Below are positions 56,171 to 64,000 of a stretch of DNA of 64,000 bases, one piece after another. Numbering within the stretch: position 1 is the first letter of the stretch; the number at the start of each line of letters is the position of its first letter. Source of the stretch: Prevotella sp. (lineage in GTDB: Bacteria; Bacteroidota; Bacteroidia; Bacteroidales; Bacteroidaceae); the NCBI GenBank assembly GCA_017475005.1, contig JAFVGI010000015.1:1-64000 (forward strand), in the 5' to 3' direction. The notes beneath the pieces were generated by a model that had not been told where the DNA came from, ran no database searches, and saw only the letters and a list, made by a program, of their open reading frames with translations. The translations under genes and the position numbers were made by a program.

Positions 56171-56336
56171 TTCGACGGAAATAAATTTCCAGCGAACAAG
56201 AAATAAAAAACAGAGTTTTTTAGGTCGATGACACACAAGGCGCCAAAAAGTCAAAAACCTGTCAAAATTCCACCTCAGTTGAGTGAAAAACTTAAACACA
56301 AACACAAATTATTAACTTTAAAAAATTTCAAAAACT

Positions 56337-56381
56337 ATGGCACTTAAAGTAAAAGCTTCTGTTCTGTTGACTGTGCCATGA
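56337..56381 (+). pseudogene. Remnant 5' end of a plus-strand gene (MALKVKAS...)
   Basis: A short frame, MALKVKASVLLTVP then stop, is preceded by an AT-rich leader with A-rich start context. The start resembles small basic DNA-binding proteins, but too little is left to classify. Its sequence runs directly into the minus-strand signal-peptide remnant, suggesting a deletion junction near 56358-56375. Confidence 0.35.
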
Positions 56382-56433
56382 GAGGCGCTGACACCATCAT
56401 GGCAGAGATAATCATTGCAAAAATCTTTTTCAT
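56344..56433 (-). pseudogene. Truncated exported-protein gene: signal peptide plus nine residues
   Basis: A 29-codon frame (MKKIFAMIISAMMVSAPLMA, then QSTEQKLLL and stop) begins seven bases after the stop of the rRNA methyltransferase gene. It has a full signal peptide with cleavage site LMA/Q but no mature protein. It overlaps the plus-strand remnant in antisense. Either a gene cut short by deletion or a very small secreted peptide. Confidence 0.45.
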
Positions 56434-56439
56434 AGTTTT

Positions 56440-57672
56440 TTATGGGTTCAAGTTACGGATTTTCCATTCTTGCGGATATAGGTTATTGGCGCGGGTGCCG
56501 ATGTTTTTGACAAAGCCAAGGGGAAGGTTCTGATATGTTACGATGACATATCCGCGTGGTGTCTCCTCTGGCAGGACGAGCGACTCGCGATGGAGGTATT
56601 TCAGGGCGTCTTCACGACTCAATTCCACACGTGGATACTTATCCTGCGGAGTAGCGATAGACAAGGCTTCTGAGTGAGAGAGTGAAGAATCTTTTCTTCC
56701 TTGAACTCTTTGAACTTTCTGAACTTTTTGCACCTCTTGACCTTCCTGACCCTTTGTCCCATCATGCATTATGCGGAGTGCTTGCATATTCTGGCGCTTG
56801 ATGGTGACGTCTGTTGACATCTTACGGAGGACAGCCATAAACAGTCCTTCTCCCCTATCAACACCAGGGATAAAACGTTTTGCAGGTAGTATCTGTTCTG
56901 CCTCGAAGTTGTCCTTTATCCACTCTATATTCTCTTCGTCCTCATGACGATTGAACGTACAAGTAGAATAGATAAGTATGCCACCAGGACGCAGACAATC
57001 CCATATATCGCTGATGATAGAGCGCTGCAGCTGCTGACACTTCATAACATTCTGCACACTCCATTCCTTAATAGTAGCAGGGTCTTTACGGAACATCCCT
57101 TCTCCAGAACAAGGTACATCTGTAAGGATGAGGTCGAAGAGGAGGCCTGACTTCTTATAATCGCTCGGATAATTATTTGTAACAACGACATTGGGGTGTC
57201 CTTGCTTCTGCATATTCTCCATCAGGATATTGGCACGCTTGCGGTCGGGTTCGTTGGAGAACAGTTTCACATCCTCAGGAAGGGCTGCACGCAACAAGGT
57301 TGACTTACCGCCTGGAGCAGCACAAATGTCCAATACAGTTGAAAGTTGAAAGTTGAAAGTTGAAAGTTCCTTGCGGATAATCTTGTCAAGATACATCGAC
57401 GATGCCTCCTGAACATAATATGCTCCGGCATGCAGCAGAGGGTCGAGGGTAAAGTTAGGACGCTCTGTGAGATAATAGCCATCCTTACAATGCGGGACAG
57501 GGTCACCAAAAGGCAAGTGGTAAGAGGCAAGAGATGAGAGGGGCTTGAAGGGGTTGAGCCTGACAGAAACAGGAGTAGGTTCATCGAAGGAATGAAGATA
57601 CTTCTGCCACACCTCTTCGCCGAAGAGTTCACGGGTATAGGTTATGAAATCAGAAGTCAAAGTAGAATTCAT
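56440..57672 (-). CDS. rRNA (cytosine-C5)-methyltransferase, RsmF/NOL1-NOP2-Sun type
   Basis: A 410-residue methyltransferase with SAM motif LDICAAPGGKSTLL and LTDVPCSGEGMFRKDP; the two catalytic Cys are in DVPCSGEGMF and YSTCTFNRHEDEEN. A C-terminal PUA-like domain ends the protein. Two simple-repeat insertions lie in the coding region: RKELSTFNFQLST just before the SAM motif, and a Gln/Val/Glu-rich GQEGQEVQKVQKVQRVQG near 315-335. The length is within the RsmF-like range. It overlaps porE by 23 bases. Confidence 0.9.
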   Translation of the reverse strand: MNSTLTSDFITYTRELFGEEVWQKYLHSFDEPTPVSVRLNPFKPLSSLASYHLPFGDPVPHCKDGYYLTERPNFTLDPLLHAGAYYVQEASSMYLDKIIRKELSTFNFQLSTVLDICAAPGGKSTLLRAALPEDVKLFSNEPDRKRANILMENMQKQGHPNVVVTNNYPSDYKKSGLLFDLILTDVPCSGEGMFRKDPATIKEWSVQNVMKCQQLQRSIISDIWDCLRPGGILIYSTCTFNRHEDEENIEWIKDNFEAEQILPAKRFIPGVDRGEGLFMAVLRKMSTDVTIKRQNMQALRIMHDGTKGQEGQEVQKVQKVQRVQGRKDSSLSHSEALSIATPQDKYPRVELSREDALKYLHRESLVLPEETPRGYVIVTYQNLPLGFVKNIGTRANNLYPQEWKIRNLNP

Positions 57673-59785
57673 CTTCTTTGGTTGGTTCTTCCACTTGTGG
57701 TTTGCGTGGTTTTGGAATATTCTTCAGATTACCGTTTTCGTCGAACATATTATATGTAGTGCGGAGCACCTTGAATTCCGTACGTCTGTTGAGGGCATTG
57801 GCGGTCTCTTGCTCATCGGGTTTGAGTCTGTTGATAAACGCCTCTGTCAGCACATCACCTTCCTGCAACCAAGGATAATGGTCAGCAACCTTTTTGCGGA
57901 TGCGTTTCGGATTCTCCTCACCATAGCCCACCGGCGTCAGGCGGTCGGCTGCTATACCTTTGGAGATGAGATAGTTGACAACAGCTTCTGCACGTTGTTG
58001 GGAGAGTTTCTGGTTGAACTCATTAGAGCCTCTGAAATCGGTATGAGCAGACAACTCGATAGTGATATTAGGGTTGTCGTTAAGCATTGTCACAAGGGAG
58101 TCAAGAGCATGTGCACTGGATGGCAGCAAGCGGGCCTTACCAAACTCATAGAAGATATTATCAATGAGTACAGGAACGGAGATATTTGCCAACGGGAAGA
58201 GCAGAGAGTATGTCTCAGACTCCTTCACATCAGCTGGGATGGTTATCTCCTCCTTATGATTCAGGAAACCGTTACAAGTGCCGAGAATGATATAATCAGT
58301 ACCAGGCTTTGCGACATATTCGAAAGAGCCGTCACTCTTTACGAGCGTATGCTGGTTGGTACCATCGCTGCCCACAATATATGCTTCGGCTTCTTGCAGC
58401 CCATAACCGTCTATCTCATATATCCAACCCTGGATAAGCTGCACCACCTCTGGATTCTCAAACCACCATATATGGTCGTTTCCCCTGCCGTCATTACGTG
58501 AGGTGGAGAAATATCCGCGATTATAGACGCCCTCGAAGGTCATACCGAAATCGTCCGCCTGGCTATTGAGAGGATAACCCGGATGGATAATAGTGCTGTC
58601 CTTATATATAAAGATATCCAAACCACCCATTCCAGGATGTCCGTCAGAAGAGAAATAGAGGTCACCATTAGGGCGGAATGTCGGGAACATCTCATTACCT
58701 GGAGTATTGATTGGTTCACCAAGATTCTCTACTCCCATCGCCATACCTCCCATGATGCGTGTGCGCCAAATGTCCAAGCCCCCTACTCCGCCTGGCATAT
58801 CGGAGACGAAATATAGCCATTCGCTATCAGGAGAGATAGCCGGATGAGCAAAGGCAGACAATGTATCACGAGTCAAATGAAATTCTTTTGCCTCACCCCA
58901 CGAAGCATCAGCACGGTTGGATATCATTACCTTTGCATAACGGGGAGCAGCATCTTCAAAGGTGCATCGTGTGAAATACATCTCCTTGCCGTCAGCCGAG
59001 ATATAACAGGCACCTTCGTCATAGGCAGTATTCAAGCCAGAAGCAACAGGTTCGGGTTTGCTCCATTTTCCCTTGTCATCCTTCTCTGACACAAAGATAT
59101 CTGCCGCCTTCATTCCCGTAACACCACTCAGCTCGTCACCCTGGGCATCGTTGCGGGTAGAAGAGAAATAGAGTCTATCATTATCCTCGCCACCCAAGCA
59201 AGGGGAATAGTCATCACGACGGGAATTAAAGAAGTCCATTCGCTTTACGGAATATGCAGAGCCTTCCTGCTTCCACCCAGGGGCATTGGTAGCAGAGATG
59301 ATGCCGTTATTTACCAATACAGCAGCCTGTTCCGGAGTATAGCGGGAATGTTTTTCGTTAAACGAAGAAGTATCGTTGTCCAACGAATCCTGCAACAACT
59401 GGAACTCCACCAATGCTGCCTTATAATCGCCATTTTTCAGCAATGCCCGCGCAAAATCCAGGCGGTCAACAGCAGAAATAGTTCCATAGCGTACAGCGTT
59501 GCGATAGCCACCCAACGCTTTTGTCGTATTATTGATATGGTTGAAGCATCGAGCCATCTTCAGGGCACGTCTGCCTCGAAGCTCTTTCTCCTTTGCAGGC
59601 GTCTTGGAATATGCACGACGATAGTATTCACCAGCAACATAATATTCCCCTAAGTCAAGAGCCTTGTCGCCCTTACGCTCTATGCTTGCTTCATCACAGG
59701 ATACTGCCAGCATCAGGAATGCCAGCAAGAAGAACAACGGGGAACGGAGTATCTGTATGCTATATCGAGAAAATGGTTTTCGCAT
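57650..59785 (-). CDS. porE: Type IX secretion system component PorE
   Basis: A 711-residue outer-membrane lipoprotein (lipobox LAVSC, Cys30). Domain order is a TPR-like region (about 40-165), a PD40 beta-propeller (about 185-430: LYFSSTRNDAQGD, YFVSDMPGGVGGLDIW, LYFSSDGHPGMGGLDIF), a CRD-like beta domain (about 435-530) and OmpA_C (about 540-680, with ELSAHTDFRGSNEFNQKLSQ and NRRTEF) that holds peptidoglycan. This matches PorE of Porphyromonas gingivalis, which links the T9SS to peptidoglycan. It overlaps tatD by 26 bases. Confidence 0.9.
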   Translation of the reverse strand: MRKPFSRYSIQILRSPLFFLLAFLMLAVSCDEASIERKGDKALDLGEYYVAGEYYRRAYSKTPAKEKELRGRRALKMARCFNHINNTTKALGGYRNAVRYGTISAVDRLDFARALLKNGDYKAALVEFQLLQDSLDNDTSSFNEKHSRYTPEQAAVLVNNGIISATNAPGWKQEGSAYSVKRMDFFNSRRDDYSPCLGGEDNDRLYFSSTRNDAQGDELSGVTGMKAADIFVSEKDDKGKWSKPEPVASGLNTAYDEGACYISADGKEMYFTRCTFEDAAPRYAKVMISNRADASWGEAKEFHLTRDTLSAFAHPAISPDSEWLYFVSDMPGGVGGLDIWRTRIMGGMAMGVENLGEPINTPGNEMFPTFRPNGDLYFSSDGHPGMGGLDIFIYKDSTIIHPGYPLNSQADDFGMTFEGVYNRGYFSTSRNDGRGNDHIWWFENPEVVQLIQGWIYEIDGYGLQEAEAYIVGSDGTNQHTLVKSDGSFEYVAKPGTDYIILGTCNGFLNHKEEITIPADVKESETYSLLFPLANISVPVLIDNIFYEFGKARLLPSSAHALDSLVTMLNDNPNITIELSAHTDFRGSNEFNQKLSQQRAEAVVNYLISKGIAADRLTPVGYGEENPKRIRKKVADHYPWLQEGDVLTEAFINRLKPDEQETANALNRRTEFKVLRTTYNMFDENGNLKNIPKPRKPQVEEPTKEDEFYFDF

Positions 59786-60572
59786 TTTGGGTTGTTACGT
59801 CATCTATATTTTCTGCAGAGGTGGAATAGACTTCTGCGAGGGTGTTTATTATATAAGGAATAAATGATGACTCATTACGCTTTCCACGAAAAGGTACTGG
59901 AGCCATATATGGCGCATCGGTCTCTAATACTATTCGTGACAGGGGGACTGCATTACGAAGGGTCTCAGGCAGTTTGCTCTTCTTAAAGGTCAGGACGCCA
60001 CCGATTCCCAGCATCCAGTTGTCATATTCAAGGAAACGTCTTGCCTCCTGTTCGTTGCCCGTAAAGCAATGGAACACACCACGCAAGGTTGGTTCTGAGG
60101 CATATTTCTTCAAAATAGCAAGCAACTCATTCTGTGCTGTACGACAATGAATCATCAAGGGAAGGTCGTACTTTATTGCCCATTGCACCTGACGTTCGAA
60201 AGCCAGCAACTGCTCTTTTTCAAATTCGCGGCTCCAATAGAAATCCAGTCCTACTTCGCCTATCGCTATCCAAGGGGTTTGATGGTCAAAGGTCGAAGGT
60301 CGAAGGTCAATGGCTTGAGGGCTGATGTATTTCTCCATCTCGTCGAGCACCTTTTCCCAGTCGTCCTTAACATCCTCAGGATGCAGACCTATCATAGGAT
60401 AGCATTTGGCTGGAAATCTCTCACATACAGCCTGAACAGTCTTTATGGAGTCGAGATTTATTCCCGGTACGAACAACTTCTCGGCACCAGCCTCTGTTGC
60501 GCGTTCCACAACCTGGTCGAGGTCTTCAAGGAATTCTTCTCCGTCAAGATGTATGTGGGTATCAATGAACAT
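59760..60572 (-). CDS. tatD: TatD-family metal-dependent DNase
   Basis: A 270-residue TIM-barrel hydrolase with FIDTHIHLDGEEF (His5, His7), IAIGEVGLDFYW, MIHCR, GVFHCFTG and ETDAPYMAP. It is a 3'-5' exonuclease in other bacteria. A repeat of GGTCGAAGGTCAA (60284-60310) encodes an extra stretch (IDLRPSTFDHQTP) just before the IAIGEVG motif. It ends inside porE. Confidence 0.92.
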   Translation of the reverse strand: MFIDTHIHLDGEEFLEDLDQVVERATEAGAEKLFVPGINLDSIKTVQAVCERFPAKCYPMIGLHPEDVKDDWEKVLDEMEKYISPQAIDLRPSTFDHQTPWIAIGEVGLDFYWSREFEKEQLLAFERQVQWAIKYDLPLMIHCRTAQNELLAILKKYASEPTLRGVFHCFTGNEQEARRFLEYDNWMLGIGGVLTFKKSKLPETLRNAVPLSRIVLETDAPYMAPVPFRGKRNESSFIPYIINTLAEVYSTSAENIDDVTTQNAKTIFSI

Positions 60573-60575
60573 GGC

Positions 60576-61499
60576 CTACTTCTGTCGCATCATCATCTTA
60601 GAGGCATACCCCCTCAGACGTGCTTTGCGTTCTTCCGGCAAATTGATGCTTGCGAGTGTTTCGAGGGCTTCTGCATAATAAGCATCAATCTTTGCAGTTG
60701 CAAGTTTGTCAATGCCAAGAGTATTGTATATGCCTGTTATGGTTGATATCTTCTCTTCCGGAGTAGCATAATCGGCATACAGCCAGTCATGATTTTCGGA
60801 CAAACGCATAGCATTGATGAGCATATATGTCTTCTTGTTGCAGAGGATATCGCCACCAATCTTCTTGCCGAAGGTCTTCGGATCACCATAGACATCAAGA
60901 TAGTCGTCCTGCAGTTGGAATGCGAGTCCTAAGGAGATGCCGAAATTATATATCTTTTCCACATCCTCTTTCGGAGCGCCAGCCTCCAGAGCACCAATCT
61001 TCATGGCACAAGCTATGAGGACTGCTGTCTTAAGGCGTATCATTTCGATATACTCTTCTTCGGCTACATCGTCACGCGTCTCGAAATCAACATCATACTG
61101 TTGTCCGTGGTTTATCTGTATCGTAGTATCGATAAATGTTGTCAGCACCTCAGGATTGGTACCCATCATCTTCATTGACAAACACAGCATATTGTCACCT
61201 GAAAGGATTGCAGTATTCACATTCCACTTCACATGAACCGTAGGTCTGCCACGACGCATCTCGGCATTATCCATCACATCATCGTGAAGAAGGGTGCAGT
61301 TATGATACATCTCCAATGCTGCTGCCTGTGGAAGAATGTCGTCACCAGAGTCTTTCCACAACTCATAAGCCAACATCATAAGAGCTGGACGCAGGCGTTT
61401 ACCACCCATAGACATCGTATAACGGATGGGAGCATACAGCCCATCTGGTTCGATGTTCAGAGGTAAGCTATCGATATATTTATTTATTCTCTCTTCCAT
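60576..61499 (-). CDS. Polyprenyl diphosphate synthase
   Basis: A 307-residue trans-prenyltransferase with both Asp-rich motifs, DDVMD at 73-77 and DDYLD at 198-202, and GGKRLRPAL for isopentenyl diphosphate. It elongates allylic diphosphates; length-controlling residues before the first motif (YHNCTLLH) do not allow a clear choice between farnesyl/geranylgeranyl and longer products. Its start overlaps the porQ stop (TGATG). Confidence 0.92.
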   Translation of the reverse strand: MEERINKYIDSLPLNIEPDGLYAPIRYTMSMGGKRLRPALMMLAYELWKDSGDDILPQAAALEMYHNCTLLHDDVMDNAEMRRGRPTVHVKWNVNTAILSGDNMLCLSMKMMGTNPEVLTTFIDTTIQINHGQQYDVDFETRDDVAEEEYIEMIRLKTAVLIACAMKIGALEAGAPKEDVEKIYNFGISLGLAFQLQDDYLDVYGDPKTFGKKIGGDILCNKKTYMLINAMRLSENHDWLYADYATPEEKISTITGIYNTLGIDKLATAKIDAYYAEALETLASINLPEERKARLRGYASKMMMRQK

Positions 61500-62458
61500 C
61501 AGAAATTGAATGCAAGATTAAACATTAGACTTGAAGAATTAACATGATATTTTCCGTAGGAGAAATTCAACTTAAAGCGTTCAAGAAGAATTCCTGCTCC
61601 GAAATTCCATCCTGCTCCGTGTGACGACTCTGTATTGTCTGAAAGATTTGTCGTCTTCATAGAATAGGCACGACGGGCATTATATCCGGCAGCGATATAG
61701 AACTGCGGAATAATGATAACATCAAGACCTATGCAGGCATGACGCAAGAAGGCATAGTCCCAATGATTGAGGTCGCAGAAGGTCAGCGACACACGTAATG
61801 GGGAATTCTGTATGCGATAGGATGCTCCAAGGAGAATATCGATGGGCAATGACTCGTAATCATCATTGTATGCAGAAAGTTGTCCACCAAGATTCTTTAC
61901 TGCCAAAGAGAGCGACAGGTCGAGATTGGGGTCGTAATAATTAAGTCCCAAATCGACGGCAGCGGCTGTTGACTTGTAATACCCCATCTTGGAATAAATG
62001 AATTTTGCACCGATACCGCCGGCAAGACGTTTTGTAAGGGTATATCCAAGCATAGCCTCGAAGGTGATATCCGACGGATTGAAGGTTCCCATCTCCTGGT
62101 CGTTGGCGTTATACTCTTTCAGGGTGCCGTAGTTGAGATAGTGTATGGTACCCCCGACTGTTGCCTTATCATTGATGATGTGAGTATATCCCGCTGTGTA
62201 CATGCCAACCCCTGACATATAGTTCATATATCCCAGAGTAACAGTACGTGAAGACACACTGTTGAGCAACGCAGGATTAGACAATGCCAGCGAAGCATCA
62301 TCTTCTATAATGGATATATTGTCTCCTCCTAATGCTGCTGCATGTGCGCTTTCGGGTATTCGCAGAAAGTTATACACCGTCTGGGACTCCTGAGCCAGAA
62401 TGGGGCTCACAAGACAAAAACAGAGCAAAAGAAGTAATATGGTCAATTTACGTATCAT
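61499..62458 (-). CDS. porQ: Type IX secretion system component PorQ
   Basis: A 319-residue outer-membrane barrel protein with signal peptide (cleavage after ILA/Q). The N-terminal motif FLRIPESAHAAALGGDNIS and DDASLALSNPALLNSVSS are diagnostic of PorQ/PorV-type T9SS proteins, and the length and the C-terminal FNLAFNF fit PorQ. With PorU, PorV and PorZ it forms the complex that anchors cargo to lipopolysaccharide. Confidence 0.9.
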   Translation of the reverse strand: MIRKLTILLLLLCFCLVSPILAQESQTVYNFLRIPESAHAAALGGDNISIIEDDASLALSNPALLNSVSSRTVTLGYMNYMSGVGMYTAGYTHIINDKATVGGTIHYLNYGTLKEYNANDQEMGTFNPSDITFEAMLGYTLTKRLAGGIGAKFIYSKMGYYKSTAAAVDLGLNYYDPNLDLSLSLAVKNLGGQLSAYNDDYESLPIDILLGASYRIQNSPLRVSLTFCDLNHWDYAFLRHACIGLDVIIIPQFYIAAGYNARRAYSMKTTNLSDNTESSHGAGWNFGAGILLERFKLNFSYGKYHVNSSSLMFNLAFNF

Positions 62459-62515
62459 TCCTGATTAAAGAAACGTTTTGGAGGCATTTTTTATTGCATA
62501 AATTAGGGAAAATAA

Positions 62516-62603
62516 AGATAGTATACTAAGTTAGGGTAAGATAGTATACTAAGTTGGGGTAAGATAGTATACTAAGTTGGGGTAAGATAGTATACTAAGA
62601 TTT
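62516..62603. repeat. Four 23-base tandem repeats with TAGTATACTA core
   Basis: Unit AAGATAGTATACTAAGTTGGGGT; starts at 62516, 62539, 62562 and 62585, the first three nearly identical and the last cut short. Each contains the 10-bp palindrome TAGTATACTA. The array lies between tonB and porQ, in the leader region of porQ. Confidence 0.92.
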
Positions 62604-62638
62604 TCTCCCCAAAATTATCCGATATTTTGCATTATAAA

Positions 62639-63328
62639 TCATATCTCAAAAACTATTGGTATTGATATCATAGAGCGGCATGGGTGGCCACCTTCGAGAC
62701 CTGGTTTCCATTTTGGCATCAGGCGAACCACACGAAGGGCCTCATCATCAAGGAGTTTATGGGCCCCTTTGACAAGTTTTATGTCGGAGATAGAGCCGTC
62801 GGCATTAACAATAAAGCTTACCATCACCTTGCCTTCAATCTTACGCTTCAGCGCTGCATCCGGATATTTCAGCATAGCAGTGAGCCACTTCATAAATTCC
62901 ACCATACCGCCAGGATACTCGGGCAGTTGCTCCACTATCTTCAGCGTCTCAGCATCATTAAGATTGATGGGCTCTTGCTTCTCTTCCTCCTGCTGTTCTT
63001 CCTGCTTCTCTTCCTCTTTATTCTCGACAGGATCAATGTCCTCCGGAGCCAGTTCCTGGGTTTCATCAACCTTGTTCAGCTGATTGGACTCCTTTTCTAT
63101 TTTTTCCTCCTGAGGAAGGGCTGCCGAAATCATATCATCCTGATTGTTGGCCTTGAAGTCAAGGTCCATAGAATAGTCATCAAACGACTCCTCTATCATC
63201 TCGCCAATGGTCTTATAGGGAAAGAACAACACCAATGCAAGCAATGCCACCACTCCGACAAGAGCAATAGCAAAAAACATCGGGCGGCGATGTTCCAAAT
63301 CTGCTTTATGACTTTTCTTTATCTCCAA
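62639..63328 (-). CDS. tonB: TonB energy transducer
   Basis: A 229-residue protein with one N-terminal membrane helix (about 17-38), a periplasmic spacer rich in Glu/Gln/Lys instead of the usual Pro-Lys, and a TonB_C domain (about 140-229: LEYPGGMVEFMKWL-like EYPGGMVEF, KVMVSFIVNADGSISDIKLV, MPKWKPGLEGG). It passes proton-motive energy from ExbBD to outer-membrane receptors. It starts at the stop of trmB. Confidence 0.93.
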   Translation of the reverse strand: MEIKKSHKADLEHRRPMFFAIALVGVVALLALVLFFPYKTIGEMIEESFDDYSMDLDFKANNQDDMISAALPQEEKIEKESNQLNKVDETQELAPEDIDPVENKEEEKQEEQQEEEKQEPINLNDAETLKIVEQLPEYPGGMVEFMKWLTAMLKYPDAALKRKIEGKVMVSFIVNADGSISDIKLVKGAHKLLDDEALRVVRLMPKWKPGLEGGHPCRSMISIPIVFEI

Positions 63329-64000
63329 TTATTTAGCAGTCTGTTTGCTTGAGCGTTTATCCCTATGATAAGAGCGGTATTCATCAAGTTCTATCTCTAC
63401 TTCCGGTTCTGTAAGGACTCCCTCATGAGGCAGGCGGAAACACTGGTATTTTATTGATATGCCACGATTCATCCACATCGATTCATAATATGTCTGAATC
63501 GCCCTTGGAAGCGTCAACACTTCTTTTTCCTGCTCCCCATACAGGTCTGTAGTCCTCACTATCAAGGGCAACTTGTTTACATCGACCATGTATGAAGTAT
63601 AGGTGAAGAGGAAATTAGAATCTGTCTTCAGATGTACTATTCCTCCATCAACAAGGAAATGTCTGTATCGCTCCATAAAGAATGTGCTGGACAGACGCTT
63701 TCGGGGATTCTTCATCTGAGGGTCAGAAAAGGTGAGCCATATCTCCTGCACCTCATCTGGTGCGAAGAAACGGTCGATAATCTCAATATTGGTCCGCAAG
63801 AAGGCAACATTCTTCAAACCTTTGGCAAGAGCATCAGTAGCACCTGTCCACATACGGGCGCCCTTGATGTCAACACCAATGAAGTTCATCTCAGGATATC
63901 GCTCTGCCAATCCTACGGTATATTCTCCCTTTCCGCATCCCAATTCCAACACGATGGGATTGTCATTATGAAAATACTGTTGTCTCCAACATCCCTTCAT
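63329..64000 (-). CDS. trmB: tRNA (guanine46-N7)-methyltransferase, 5' part outside the window
   Basis: 223 residues are visible: SAM motif [30 protein letters not shown], the catalytic [17 protein letters not shown] and [11 protein letters not shown]. The first visible Met (KGCWRQQYF) is internal compared with the family, which has about 30 more residues, so the gene continues beyond 64000. It methylates G46 in the tRNA variable loop. Confidence 0.93.
   Translation of the reverse strand: MKGCWRQQYFHNDNPIVLELGCGKGEYTVGLAERYPEMNFIGVDIKGARMWTGATDALAKGLKNVAFLRTNIEIIDRFFAPDEVQEIWLTFSDPQMKNPRKRLSSTFFMERYRHFLVDGGIVHLKTDSNFLFTYTSYMVDVNKLPLIVRTTDLYGEQEKEVLTLPRAIQTYYESMWMNRGISIKYQCFRLPHEGVLTEPEVEIELDEYRSYHRDKRSSKQTAK

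Noticed and set aside
57644..58501. 285-residue plus-strand frame opposite porE
   Set aside because: It is an antisense shadow of the porE OmpA and CRD region with no family motifs or promoter.
62516..62603. Possible CRISPR array
   Set aside because: Units are contiguous without spacers and no cas genes are present; it is a simple tandem repeat.

Overview
The window is a Bacteroidales chromosome segment, most likely Prevotellaceae (Prevotella/Segatella type). Evidence seen directly: promoters are almost all of the Bacteroidetes form TTTG (or TTG), about 20 bases, then TAnnTTTG. There are two type IX secretion genes (porE, porQ) and a serine palmitoyltransferase for sphingolipids. The ATP synthase operon has the Bacteroidetes order, with atpD first and atpG last. 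A GldE/SSB pair, BspA-like repeats and several secreted proteins with short Prevotella-style C-terminal tails are also present. The species cannot be fixed from the sequence alone.

Layout. 1-2 kb: a small AAA/ABC-type ATPase and a DUF4435 (TOPRIM-like) protein, resembling the AriA/AriB pair of the PARIS anti-phage system, next to simple repeats. 2-7.6 kb: nadE, queA, a Crp/Fnr regulator and lepA, all on the minus strand. 7.7-14.9 kb: the complete F1Fo ATP synthase operon. 14.9-17.2 kb: an MBL-fold hydrolase and NhaD. 17.2-22 kb: tRNA-Thr and tRNA-Gly, then plus-strand rpmB, rpmG, a DUF4295 gene, an orphan response regulator, mltG and rpsA. 22-34 kb is the accessory part. It holds a gene-free stretch with a well-paired structured element, a large secreted protein whose signal peptide is broken by a G9 run, and a small MKKTY-type peptide. 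It also holds a secreted esterase, a His-rich TonB receptor with a Cys/His-rich membrane protein, and a 1015-residue C10 protease carrying BspA-like repeats and a dockerin.

34-43 kb (plus strand): rsmG, MBL hydrolase, ruvC, a ModF-like double ATPase, a C1 peptidase, a BASS transporter, a periplasmic flavodoxin, mscL and alaS. 43-50 kb: an IMPACT protein and a lipid kinase divergent from serine palmitoyltransferase, then gldE, ssb, an unknown gene and four tRNAs. 49-55 kb: fmt, pyrK, pepD, a lipoprotein, a Gfo/Idh/MocA oxidoreductase, a DUF4421 protein and tRNA-His. 55.4-56.4 kb: gene-free, with interlocked inverted repeats and gene remnants. 56.4-64 kb (minus strand): a rRNA m5C methyltransferase, porE, tatD, a polyprenyl synthase, porQ, tonB and the 3' part of trmB.

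Most of the window is housekeeping. The strongest leads are the homopolymer-frameshifted secreted protein, the ATPase/DUF4435 pair, the structured element near 23 kb, the interlocked inverted repeats near 55.9 kb, and the short tandem repeats that have entered coding sequences. No CRISPR array, transposase, integrase, rRNA operon or complete new multi-gene system was found.
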